Origin: a virus | Strand: one strand, 5' to 3' | Length of the DNA stretch: 24,565 nt | IMG/VR virus record: IMGVR_UViG_3300035698_006249 | Span: 1-24,565 of that record | Part shown: positions 1-6,528 of the stretch, piece by piece | Numbering within the stretch: the stretch's first letter is position 1 | Layout of the letters: every line of letters starts with the position of its first letter | Position numbers and translations under genes: made by a program | The notes under the pieces: generated by a model | The model's input: only the letters and a program-made list of their open reading frames with translations | Told to the model about the DNA's origin: nothing | The model's database searches: none

Positions 1-113
1 ACCATCCCATATTGTTTATCCTATTGTGGACATTATACAATTTAACTCCTGTTATTTCACACCATTCAGTCCATCGGTTGTGTGTAGATCTAATATGTTT
101 GTAATGATTTCAT
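1..113 (-). pseudogene. Edge fragment of a probable homing-endonuclease DNA-binding module, frame disrupted
   Basis: The minus-strand frame from 109 down to 2 is open for 36 codons and reads through RWTEWCEITGVK and RINNMGW. This resembles the small helix-turn-helix module (W-x-x-x-x-G, then R-I-x-x-x-GW) found in phage homing endonucleases. There is no start codon in that frame; a TGA lies just upstream. An ATG at 113 opens another frame that stops after seven codons (MKSLQTY). Removing one T near 91-95 would join the ATG to the module. So this is the 5' end of a gene with a one-base shift, a decayed remnant, or a sequencing error. A sigma-70-like promoter at 130-158 points at it. The gene continues beyond the window, so its length and catalytic domain are unknown. 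Confidence 0.35.
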
Positions 114-129
114 GTTGGTTATACCCTAT

Positions 130-158
130 AAGATACATTATTTCAAAGTAAAAGTCAA
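130..158 (-). promoter_or_regulatory. Sigma-70-type promoter for the left-edge gene
   Basis: On the minus strand TTGACT (158-153) is followed by a 17-base spacer and TATCTT (135-130). The TGA stop codon of the RuvC gene (157-155) lies inside the -35 hexamer. The spacer contains TTGAAATAAT at the same position as in the plus-strand promoter at 15922-15950. Confidence 0.6.
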
Positions 159-818
159 TACTTTTTTAAGAAATCTCTAACTAAAACATTTTGGGGTTGT
201 GATTTGGACACCGCATTGAAGATTTCTATCTTTTTTGTGGTCAAATCTCGCAACTGTATGATACCAAATCGGAGTTTCAGCTCTATTTGTAATAATCTCA
301 TGATCCAATAAGCATCAATGATATCTTCCTGTGGATTTTTAAGTGTGTCTAGATGATCCAATTTTATAAATTGGCTATCCTCTTTAACGAAGGCTTCATA
401 CATAGACACTTTCCCGCAATTACCATTATTAGCAGCAAATTTTTTGATAGATGATGGTGTATATATTCTTAATGGTGTTTCGTGGTTGTATACCATACTT
501 TTAGTGAGTACTGTAGCCTCAGCAATATTGAACACTTTACCACTAGCATTCATAGCATAACCCTCTATAGCAGCATACTCAGGTTCATCAGTATCATACA
601 TGAATTGTTCTACGCTATCTCTCAAGAAATAAAATCTATCCATATCATTTCTGAAATTCTTTTTAACATTGTATATTAGATTATCATCTAGTTTGCAATT
701 TTTTTTTTGTTGACGAGAAAGATAAATAGTCTATACCTATTATATCAAAATTCTCGTCTAATTCAGCTTTAACTACCGCTGGTGATGATATGCTGTAATC
801 AATTCCACATATAAACAT
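155..818 (-). CDS. RuvC-type Holliday junction resolvase, reading frame broken at an A10 run
   Basis: The product would cut branched DNA during recombination and before packaging, the role gp49 has in T4. The 5' frame starts with ATG at 818 behind AGGAG and carries MFICGIDYSISSP with the first catalytic Asp (D7). The downstream frame carries YAAIEGYAMN (catalytic Glu) and EDIIDAYW (the DxxD pair), so all four RuvC acidic residues are present. The two frames do not join: at the A10 run (minus-strand sense, 708-699) the 5' frame runs on to a TGA seven codons later. Nine A residues would give one continuous protein of about 220 residues, a normal size for the family. If the shift is real, the separately open part is 643-155 (162 residues), without D7. 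The upstream hairpin with a late promoter suggests late expression. Confidence 0.8.
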
Positions 819-835
819 GCGACACTCCTGTTGGT

Positions 836-868
836 TTAATAGGGATATTTATACATTATCCCTATTAA
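836..868 (-). promoter_or_regulatory. Hairpin with internal late promoter in front of the RuvC gene
   Basis: There is a perfect 12-bp inverted repeat (836-847 and 857-868) with a 9-base loop. On the minus strand TATAAATA (853-846), the T4 late promoter -10 element, lies in the loop and the first two bases of the 3' arm. The 5' arm contains the primase stop codon (867-865). The AGGAG ribosome binding site follows six bases after the 3' arm. No T tract follows the stem, so it does not look like a simple terminator. Transcripts reading through from upstream would carry the stem; transcripts from the late promoter would lack the 5' arm. Confidence 0.6.
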
Positions 869-1851
869 TTTTTCCAAGTAAAATATATTTTATCTATGAG
901 GTTATTAGTAAAATATGGTTCTATGATATCCCACGTCAATTTTGTTATACCTTTTTTATTTTTAAGTATAAAATCATTAACATCTTTCACCTCACCATCA
1001 CATTTATAATCTTTCAAGAACTTTCTCCAATTAAAGATATACTTCTTCTCTTTAAGAAGCTTCACAGCCTTTTTAGCACCACTTTTGTCGTTATCTAATA
1101 GGAAGTATAGCTTCTTGAACTTATCGAGCACATCACCCTTTAGTTTGAGTCCTGTGACAGCTATCGAGTTTTCTACAAATGCCGAATCTATCGGTCCCTC
1201 TAATAATGGGACAGGTTTATCAGGATCTACATTATAATAATTGTATATACCTATATGATCACCAAATCTAGATAGATATTTAACACCATTTTTATTATTA
1301 AAGGATCTCCCCTGATAATAATATACTTTACCTTTAGCATTTAAAAAAGTTATTATTATTCTACCCGAATATATCCCACTAGTAGCATATTTCCATTTAC
1401 TATACACTTCTTTTGGTATACGTCTATTTTCACAGTAGTCAACACAATCAGGAAACTTCATAATAGATTTAAAATATTTGGTATCTTCCTTTTCATCTCT
1501 ATTGGAAGCACCACTCTTTTGTTTGAAATTATAATCAGCACCATCACGTTTTGGGGCATTCCTCATAATTTCTATCATCATATTTTTATAATTGGCAGTA
1601 AAATATTCTTTCAACCACTTAACAGCAGTCGTTGATGTCTCACAATTATGACAATAGTAAACCCACGGATCATTAGTTTTTAATATGAATCCACGTTTTT
1701 TGTATATATCTTTTTCAGAATCACCACACACATTACACTTTATATTATAATATTCGCTAGTCTCGAATACATATTCAGCCCCAAAATAAGAATTTAGCAC
1801 AATTCTAACATGTTTTTCTAAAATTTCTTCTGATATTTTAATATAACCCAT
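865..1851 (-). CDS. 61: DnaG-type DNA primase, T4 gp61 homologue
   Basis: This is the lagging-strand primase that works with the gp41 helicase at the phage fork. It has 328 residues, close to the 342 of T4 gp61. The N-terminal zinc-binding domain has Cys39, Cys42, Cys67 and Cys70 (CNVCGDS and CHNC). The TOPRIM core follows: LLEGPID around 216-222 with the metal-binding Glu, LLDNDKSG around 251-258 with the Asp-x-Asp pair, and VNDF further on. It is downstream of gp32 with an apparent terminator between them, so it should be expressed less than gp32. Upstream of the ATG at 1851 only a weak GGG is seen as ribosome binding site. Its stop codon lies in the hairpin before the RuvC gene. Confidence 0.92.
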   Translation of the reverse strand: MGYIKISEEILEKHVRIVLNSYFGAEYVFETSEYYNIKCNVCGDSEKDIYKKRGFILKTNDPWVYYCHNCETSTTAVKWLKEYFTANYKNMMIEIMRNAPKRDGADYNFKQKSGASNRDEKEDTKYFKSIMKFPDCVDYCENRRIPKEVYSKWKYATSGIYSGRIIITFLNAKGKVYYYQGRSFNNKNGVKYLSRFGDHIGIYNYYNVDPDKPVPLLEGPIDSAFVENSIAVTGLKLKGDVLDKFKKLYFLLDNDKSGAKKAVKLLKEKKYIFNWRKFLKDYKCDGEVKDVNDFILKNKKGITKLTWDIIEPYFTNNLIDKIYFTWKN

Positions 1852-1878
1852 AAATGTTTGCCCGTGAAAATGGTGTAT

Positions 1879-1911
1879 AATTAAAAATGGGGATGAGTAA
1901 TCATCCCCATT
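1879..1911 (-). terminator. Rho-independent terminator after gp32
   Basis: A perfect 11-bp stem (1886-1896 with 1901-1911, AATGGGGATGA) closed by a four-base loop is followed on the minus strand by a T-rich tail (TTTTTAATT). It lies between the gp32 stop and the primase start, so it probably attenuates transcription from the strong gp32 promoter into primase. Confidence 0.75.
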
Positions 1912-1934
1912 AAATTTGCAAATATAACTAACGA

Positions 1935-2792
1935 TTAATCTTCGTCGTCTTCTAAGTCACCAAAGAAATCGTTGTCGTCACCCTCACTAATCATATCCTC
2001 ATCACCTATATCATCAATATTGTCATCATCAACAATTTCTTCTTCCTCAACTTCATCAGCAGTAGATGTTCGGGTTCTTTGAGGTTTAGAACCACTAGAA
2101 GCTTCACCAACAACCTCTAGATATTTCTTTTTAAGGACTTCATATGAATTGTATTCACCCTCAGCGTGAAATGTTGTTAAATTATGTCTATCAGCAAGAA
2201 TTTTAGTCTCATCACCGAAATCTTCAAGAGCTGTTTCTGTATCAGAAAACCTCGAAGCATCATAATTAGTCATCTTCCCACCCTTTTTCTTGGCAGAAAA
2301 TACGAAATTAACCCCAACATTATCATCCCAAGGTTGTTTACCTTCATCAATAATATCATCAATTTTTTCCATAATCTTTTTACCGAATTTAAAGATAAAA
2401 ACTTTACCATTATTTTCAGGTTTATTAGTATCATCGATAATTAATATGTTGGTGTAATAACTAGTACCCTTTTTACGCTCGTAATAAAGATCGTTATCTG
2501 TTTCGTAATAGTTGTGCTCATACAAATCATCACATATAGGACACTTTTTCCCGATAGTCGAAGGACAATTTTTAATAAGCCATCCACCTACATCTTTAAA
2601 GAAATGACCATCTTGATCCACGTATGGCATATCTGTGTCACTACTATCAAGCATTCTCATAGTAACTTTAGATTGATTTTTATCATTAAACGTAGGAACA
2701 TAAATTCTCTCATCAGCTTTGAATTTTTTCTTACGATCTTTGATGTTCTTGTTAATCTTCGACCAGTCTTTCTTAAACGTTTTCTTAGGCAT
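1935..2792 (-). CDS. 32: Single-stranded DNA-binding protein, T4 gp32 homologue
   Basis: This protein coats single-stranded DNA during replication, recombination and repair. It has 285 residues against 301 in T4 gp32. The zinc site is visible as His63, Cys76, Cys84 and Cys87, and the block KGTSYYTNILIIDD through GKVFIFKFGKKI matches the T4 core (KTSYWANILVVKD, GKVFKYRFGKKI). The N-terminus is rich in Lys and Arg, like the cooperativity domain. The C-terminus is strongly acidic (EEEEIVDDDN and later), like the tail that binds partner proteins. The ATG at 2792 behind GGAGAGGG was chosen over an in-frame TTG at 2834, which lies just after the promoter and lacks a ribosome binding site. The gene has its own sigma-70-type promoter and a terminator. 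Confidence 0.95.
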   Translation of the reverse strand: MPKKTFKKDWSKINKNIKDRKKKFKADERIYVPTFNDKNQSKVTMRMLDSSDTDMPYVDQDGHFFKDVGGWLIKNCPSTIGKKCPICDDLYEHNYYETDNDLYYERKKGTSYYTNILIIDDTNKPENNGKVFIFKFGKKIMEKIDDIIDEGKQPWDDNVGVNFVFSAKKKGGKMTNYDASRFSDTETALEDFGDETKILADRHNLTTFHAEGEYNSYEVLKKKYLEVVGEASSGSKPQRTRTSTADEVEEEEIVDDDNIDDIGDEDMISEGDDNDFFGDLEDDED

Positions 2793-2843
2793 ATATACCC
2801 TCTCCAATAAATGAGTAAACTGTACTACTTTCAATTCATATAT

Positions 2844-2872
2844 AATATAACATTTTTATCTCATAAAGTCAA
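2844..2872 (-). promoter_or_regulatory. Sigma-70-type promoter for gp32
   Basis: On the minus strand TTGACT (2872-2867), a 17-base spacer and TATATT (2849-2844). The spacer resembles that of the promoter at 15682-15710: both begin TTAT and end AAAAATGT. The stop codon of the upstream gene (2871-2869) is inside the -35 hexamer. Confidence 0.75.
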
Positions 2873-3273
2873 GATAAAATTTCTAAAATATTATCAGTTG
2901 TTTTATCTATATTGTATTTTTCTGCTAATTCGTCCTTCAAAATCCATTCTGTTTCAGAATCTATAAATTTTATAATTTTATTCAGCATAATAGTTTCTTC
3001 TAAAAACATCAAAGAATCTGTTATTTGTATATTATTATTACGCTTCATTTTACGTAATGCTATATTAAATTCGTGTTGTTCATTAAATGTGTATGACCCA
3101 CCTTGTATGAAACGGCTGATAGTTTTATAATCATATCCATAGTCGCGCTCCATAAGTTCAAAAAATCTGCTAGTATCTAATTCCTTATGTAAATTTTCCT
3201 CGGTTTTCCTGAATGTATCATATTCATTTTTTATAAGTTCAGTTTCAATAATAATACTACTTTCTGTGTCCAT
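2869..3273 (-). CDS. Unknown 134-residue protein upstream of gp32
   Basis: I do not recognise this protein. It starts at an ATG behind AGGATGG and is 134 residues long, charged and predicted mostly helical by eye, with no signal peptide, membrane segment or zinc motif. In T4 the slot just upstream of gene 32 holds gene 59 (helicase loader) and gene 33 (late transcription co-activator). The size fits gp33 (112 residues) better than gp59 (217). The C-terminus, DNILEILS, is a short acidic-hydrophobic tail that could act as a clamp-binding motif like that of gp33, but the rest shows no clear match. A profile comparison against gp33 and gp59 would settle this. Its stop codon overlaps the gp32 promoter. 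Confidence 0.7.
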   Translation of the reverse strand: MDTESSIIIETELIKNEYDTFRKTEENLHKELDTSRFFELMERDYGYDYKTISRFIQGGSYTFNEQHEFNIALRKMKRNNNIQITDSLMFLEETIMLNKIIKFIDSETEWILKDELAEKYNIDKTTDNILEILS

Positions 3274-3282
3274 AATACCATC

Positions 3283-3576
3283 CTATTTTAGCAAATGATA
3301 ATCAATTTCATCATCATTCACAAGTTTATAACTAATGACATATCCTTCCGTAGATAATAATTTACCATATAATATAACCGAATTATCGTGTTTTATAGCG
3401 TGACCACCATAAACCATTTCAGGTATATAAATCCTACTATGACAATTTGGGCATAGTTCTATCAAATTAGATGTACTATCAACACCACCCATAGATTTCG
3501 GAATTATGTGGTGATAGTGTATCTGAGATTTATCTTTACACTCATAATCACAATCAGGCATTTGACACATATACAT
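3283..3576 (-). CDS. Small HNH endonuclease, probably a free-standing homing enzyme
   Basis: A 97-residue protein with a complete HNH core in its first half: Cys4 and Cys9 then Cys42 and Cys45 form the likely structural zinc site; HYHHIIPKSMGG holds the His pair (22-23), Asn37 is in SNLIELCPNC, and the final His is His46. HNH enzymes nick or cut DNA with one metal ion. Small phage HNH genes lying between replication genes are usually mobile. It sits between the gp41 C-part and the unknown gene before gp32 and has its own TATAAATA element about 30 bases upstream, which suggests late expression. GGGGTAG precedes the ATG at 3576. Nothing shows its target site. Confidence 0.88.
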   Translation of the reverse strand: MYMCQMPDCDYECKDKSQIHYHHIIPKSMGGVDSTSNLIELCPNCHSRIYIPEMVYGGHAIKHDNSVILYGKLLSTEGYVISYKLVNDDEIDYHLLK

Positions 3577-3604
3577 ATACTACCCCATATATAAAATACA
3601 GAGT

Positions 3605-3612
3605 TATTTATA
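3605..3612 (-). promoter_or_regulatory. T4-type late promoter for the HNH gene
   Basis: TATAAATA on the minus strand (3612-3605), about 30 bases upstream of the HNH start, in the short gap after the gp41 C-part. This octamer is expected several times by chance in such AT-rich DNA, so position rather than sequence is the support. Confidence 0.45.
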
Positions 3613-3618
3613 CAAATA

Positions 3619-4893
3619 CTAATATTTAATTTCAGCCTTAGTTTTTTTAGGTGTAGATCTATTTATACGACGATTTTTAGGTGCTACCTTTCCACTTTTA
3701 GCGTTTTCGTTAACACTTCGTTTTTTCGTACTATCACTTGTAGGTGCAACCTTTTTAATGGTTGGTGCATCACTAGTAGTATCGTCTGTTTTATTATCAT
3801 AATCGTCAGTTAACCTCATCTTATTATAATTAACCCTAATATTAACACCCACCTGATTTTCACCATATCTATTTTTTATAATAACCCATCGATATTTACC
3901 TGAAGCTCTAAATTCATCAGGTTGTGTAACACCTATCATAATATCCGCAGTAAACGCTGTACCAATAGAATCTGATGTATTTGTTAAATCTAATTCATCT
4001 TTACCCATACCCAATCTATTAGTTTGAATAGCAGATACAATGGGTATTCCCGATTCTACTGCTAAACCACGAACATCCTCAGTTATTTTTTTTTGTATAG
4101 TATATGTGTTATCTGATTTATTGGTAAATGTCGAAGCCATAATACCTATATAATCAATATATATTATGTCGGGGATGAAGTTTTTCTTTAAATCCAATTC
4201 TTTTAACAAATTTCTGATATGATTAACTGATGCCGCACCAGTAGCATACTCTTTTATTATAAATTGACCTTTAAGCCTATCTCTAGCCCGCTGAAAACAT
4301 TCCCCGAATTTGTTTCTAGTTAATTTCTTTAACTCTTTACTACCAACATCAAAAGTATTAGAAATGACACGAACACCTATCTTGAATTCAGACATTTCGC
4401 ACGTAACATATAGAACTTTCTTACCTTGAAAAATATTATTCGTAGCAAGAGATCCCATAATAAGAGATTTTCCCATATTGGTGTTATGACTAACAATATC
4501 ATTTGTGTAATATCGATGGTTTTCATGATCAACTCTAATGTCAACGACATCTTCTAATTCATGTGTGTTTTCAACAATACACGATGAATATTCACCCATA
4601 TTGTTGAGAATCAAATGATCATCATTTAAATTATCTACTGATGCCCACCCATTATTGGTATACACCAAATGTTTCCCACTACATTTAAGTGTTTTATTAT
4701 TTGTTATTAATGTGTATATTTCCTTCTCACCCTTATTGACGAAATGGGTTACAGGGACGTACCCATCAGGAGAATCAACTTCTATCTCAAAATCATCTGA
4801 TAATAAAATATCCTCAACGTCACCAATAGGAATGTCAATATATTCCCATTCATCCAAATCTATATTAGCTTCTAATGAATTTAACACACTCAT
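3619..4893 (-). CDS. 41: C-intein fused to C-terminal part of replicative helicase gp41
   Basis: The 424-residue product begins with a 137-residue C-intein ending VSHN, followed by the helicase from Thr138. The extein opens with TNMGKS, the second half of a Walker A motif whose first half (VMAE) ends the N-extein at 5933. Walker B is IIYIDYIG (243-250), followed by the RecA/DnaB core with SAIQTNR. N-extein (194) plus C-extein (287) gives 481 residues against 475 for T4 gp41, so trans-splicing would give a full-size DnaB-like 5'-3' helicase. The last 60 or so residues are a Lys, Ser and Thr-rich basic tail. The ATG at 4893 is behind GAGGG, and the gene overlaps the end of the endonuclease gene by 29 bases, which suggests coupled translation. 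Confidence 0.92.
   Translation of the reverse strand: MSVLNSLEANIDLDEWEYIDIPIGDVEDILLSDDFEIEVDSPDGYVPVTHFVNKGEKEIYTLITNNKTLKCSGKHLVYTNNGWASVDNLNDDHLILNNMGEYSSCIVENTHELEDVVDIRVDHENHRYYTNDIVSHNTNMGKSLIMGSLATNNIFQGKKVLYVTCEMSEFKIGVRVISNTFDVGSKELKKLTRNKFGECFQRARDRLKGQFIIKEYATGAASVNHIRNLLKELDLKKNFIPDIIYIDYIGIMASTFTNKSDNTYTIQKKITEDVRGLAVESGIPIVSAIQTNRLGMGKDELDLTNTSDSIGTAFTADIMIGVTQPDEFRASGKYRWVIIKNRYGENQVGVNIRVNYNKMRLTDDYDNKTDDTTSDAPTIKKVAPTSDSTKKRSVNENAKSGKVAPKNRRINRSTPKKTKAEIKY
4483..4893 (-). other. C-intein of a split intein (137 residues)
   Basis: Block B is LKCSGKHLVY, with Ser72 and His75 in the place of the TxxH pair. Block F is DIRVDHENHRYY, with His126. Block G is VSHN, with the penultimate His136 and the terminal Asn137, followed by Thr as the +1 nucleophile. 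The N-terminal 45 residues are very acidic (Asp and Glu clusters in DLDEWEYIDIPIGDVED and LLSDDFEIEVD), opposite to the basic N-intein at 5861-5932. The intein totals 161 residues and has no endonuclease domain. Because the split is very close to the intein N-terminus, this belongs to the atypically split class, like the metagenomic VidaL and AceL inteins. Confidence 0.9.
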
Positions 4894-5815
4894 TTACAAC
4901 ACCCTCTTTATTATTTAAGAAATCTTTTTCCCATATAACCATAACAATATATCCCTGTTTTTCTGCACTACGAATTTTATTGCTATCTAATACCCATATA
5001 TCTTTAGCTTTTTTGTGGGTGACTGGGTGTACCCAAGCTTCATTATATATAATGGGGTTTGCGTGCCAGTAATCCCCATTAAACTCTATTATTTTATTTT
5101 CACACCACATATCATACAAATACACCTTTTTGTCATCATATATAGATAATAAAACTTTTTGTTGGGCTAAATCACATATATAATTTTGTATGCGACTAAA
5201 TAAGTCATTTTCCATATTAGAACTCAATACCCCATTAACTCTATTAGTCGTACACATCTGCCTAGCCCGAACTTTATCTAAAGCATCATCTATATAATAT
5301 CCTTTTTTTAGCCAATAACCTATCTGATTAGGCATTAACGAAAAATCTGATTGCTTTGTTATTCTAGAATTTTTTTGAGCCTTATCTTTAATAAAACACA
5401 CTTTATCCGATGCTTCCTGTTCTGAATACCCACGATTTATCCAAGTATCTTTGACTAACGGGCTTTGTCTATTAGGTCTCATATTTCTACTATACGATTC
5501 TTTTTGAGCCACACTAGTTGCATCACAATATTTATTATATAATATAGTTCCTACAGATTCACCATAAAATAATACATATGTATTTAAATCGTGAAACGAT
5601 TTTATGCGTGTATCCGACGACATATATACACAAATTTTATCATACAAATTATCCACACCATATTCAATCAATCTACTTATATGTGTCAATGCGTTCACAC
5701 TTTTTAGTACTTTAGGATACTTTTCTTCTATTTGTATAAGCACAGATACATTATTTTCTGTCAAATTCAAATGGTTAAACATTTTTCTTTCATATAACTT
5801 CATTTTTACAGGCAT
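4865..5815 (-). CDS. Vsr-like homing endonuclease in the fracture of gp41
   Basis: A 316-residue protein whose C-terminal domain has the PD-(D/E)xK-type fold signature of the Vsr/I-Bth0305I family: YLYDMWCE (Asp235), IIEFNGDYWHANP (Glu244, 242-254), WVLDSNK (274-280) and VMVIWEKDF (291-299). The middle (about 120-190) has two DNA-binding-like repeats, each with W, a Gly-Tyr step and a following helix (WINRGYSEQEA and WLKKGYYIDDA). It is not fused to the intein; it lies between the two halves of gp41 in the same direction, as reported for some fractured genes with split inteins. Homing would spread the interrupted locus. GAGGA lies 9-13 bases before the ATG at 5815, directly after an 18-bp hairpin containing a late promoter. 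The cleavage site is not known. Confidence 0.85.
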   Translation of the reverse strand: MPVKMKLYERKMFNHLNLTENNVSVLIQIEEKYPKVLKSVNALTHISRLIEYGVDNLYDKICVYMSSDTRIKSFHDLNTYVLFYGESVGTILYNKYCDATSVAQKESYSRNMRPNRQSPLVKDTWINRGYSEQEASDKVCFIKDKAQKNSRITKQSDFSLMPNQIGYWLKKGYYIDDALDKVRARQMCTTNRVNGVLSSNMENDLFSRIQNYICDLAQQKVLLSIYDDKKVYLYDMWCENKIIEFNGDYWHANPIIYNEAWVHPVTHKKAKDIWVLDSNKIRSAEKQGYIVMVIWEKDFLNNKEGVVNECVKFIRS

Positions 5816-5828
5816 ACATACCGTCCTC

Positions 5829-5873
5829 TTTGTTTCAGCTATAAATATTTATATAATTTATAGCTGAAACAAA
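5829..5873 (-). promoter_or_regulatory. 18-bp hairpin with late promoter at the gp41 fracture
   Basis: A perfect 18-bp inverted repeat (5829-5846 and 5856-5873) with a 9-base loop. In the minus-strand transcript the 5' arm encodes the last residues of the N-intein (LFQL) and its stop codon (5860-5858). TATAAATA (5853-5846) lies in the loop and the first base of the 3' arm. The 3' arm ends one base before GAGGA, the ribosome binding site of the endonuclease, and the stem can extend by pairing UCC with GGA across a two-base bulge. Read-through transcripts would hide that site; transcripts starting at the late promoter would lack the 5' arm. T4 genes 49, e, soc and I-TevI are controlled this way. 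Confidence 0.65.
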
Positions 5874-6514
5874 GGAATCATTTTATTTTTTCTTCTAACT
5901 CTAACTCTAACTTTGGTATCTTTAGTTACACATTCAGCCATCACCAAGGTAAGAGTCTTTTCGTGGAACCCACCCTCTATCAACTCATCTACAGTATCTA
6001 ATCCAGTAGAAACAACATAATCAGTATTATGTAGATGATCGTACATCATTTCTTCTGAGTCTGAATCAAATACATCTAATCCAACACTATCATCAAAAGA
6101 AAACGCCAACGCCTCCCTCATTTCGTCAGCCGAGTCACCTATTTGGTCCATTTCCTCATTAGACACTTTTTCAGCAACCTTAAAACACACATCCATAACA
6201 CACCGTTGACGGATGTACTCTTCTATCTCACCAAGTATTACTTCTGTGGTGTAATCCGAAGTATCGATTTTAAGAATTTCTTTTAAATGCTCATAAGCAT
6301 CAACATCAGGTATTTGGAGTCTAGTTTCCTTTACATTAGGAAATTTATTATATTTTGTCCTGAATTTTTTAATGAATTTTATTAGCGTAAGATTTTCGTC
6401 AATATCAAATATTGAGAATCTAAAGTAAGGGAGAACTTTATCCCTTACTTTATCATCTGTATATAAAAATTTCATGATAATATTTTCAAGCAAGTCCTGA
6501 CTATCATCAACCAT
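5858..6514 (-). CDS. 41: N-terminal part of replicative helicase gp41 fused to a short N-intein
   Basis: The 218-residue product is the N-terminal domain and linker of a DnaB-like hexameric helicase (residues 1-194) followed by a 24-residue N-intein. The extein ends LTLVMAE, just before the P-loop; the C-extein continues with TNMGKS, giving AETNMGKS after splicing. STGLDTVDELIEGGFHEKTL is the typical stretch before Walker A in DnaB and gp41 proteins. Alone this polypeptide has no ATPase core and should be inactive. The ATG at 6514 has AAGGTG upstream and follows uvsX by 14 bases. The primase gp61 is the expected partner of the spliced helicase. Confidence 0.9.
   Translation of the reverse strand: MVDDSQDLLENIIMKFLYTDDKVRDKVLPYFRFSIFDIDENLTLIKFIKKFRTKYNKFPNVKETRLQIPDVDAYEHLKEILKIDTSDYTTEVILGEIEEYIRQRCVMDVCFKVAEKVSNEEMDQIGDSADEMREALAFSFDDSVGLDVFDSDSEEMMYDHLHNTDYVVSTGLDTVDELIEGGFHEKTLTLVMAECVTKDTKVRVRVRRKNKMIPLFQL
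5861..5932 (-). other. N-intein of a split intein (24 residues)
   Basis: The segment starts with the Cys1 nucleophile and block A (CVTKDTKVRV) and stops 24 residues later after PLFQL. It carries eight Lys or Arg and a single Asp, complementary to the acidic start of the C-intein, as is known for split inteins that assemble by charge. Classical split inteins have N-parts of about 90-100 residues; this one is split within the first strands, before block B, which is found in the C-part. Confidence 0.88.
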
Positions 6515-6528
6515 TTAACACACCTTTA

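Noticed and set aside
836-868. Simple terminator after the primase gene
   Set aside because: The stem is not followed by a T tract on the minus strand, and it holds a late promoter and the approach to a ribosome binding site, which suits regulation better.
2793-2834. Longer gp32 start at an in-frame TTG (2834)
   Set aside because: It has no ribosome binding site and lies only ten bases after the promoter -10 element; the ATG at 2792 has GGAGAGGG and fits the family start.
4865-5815. Endonuclease as the internal domain of one continuous large intein
   Set aside because: The N-part has a stop at 5858-5860, and both the endonuclease and the C-part have their own starts and ribosome binding sites; two of the three genes also overlap in different frames.
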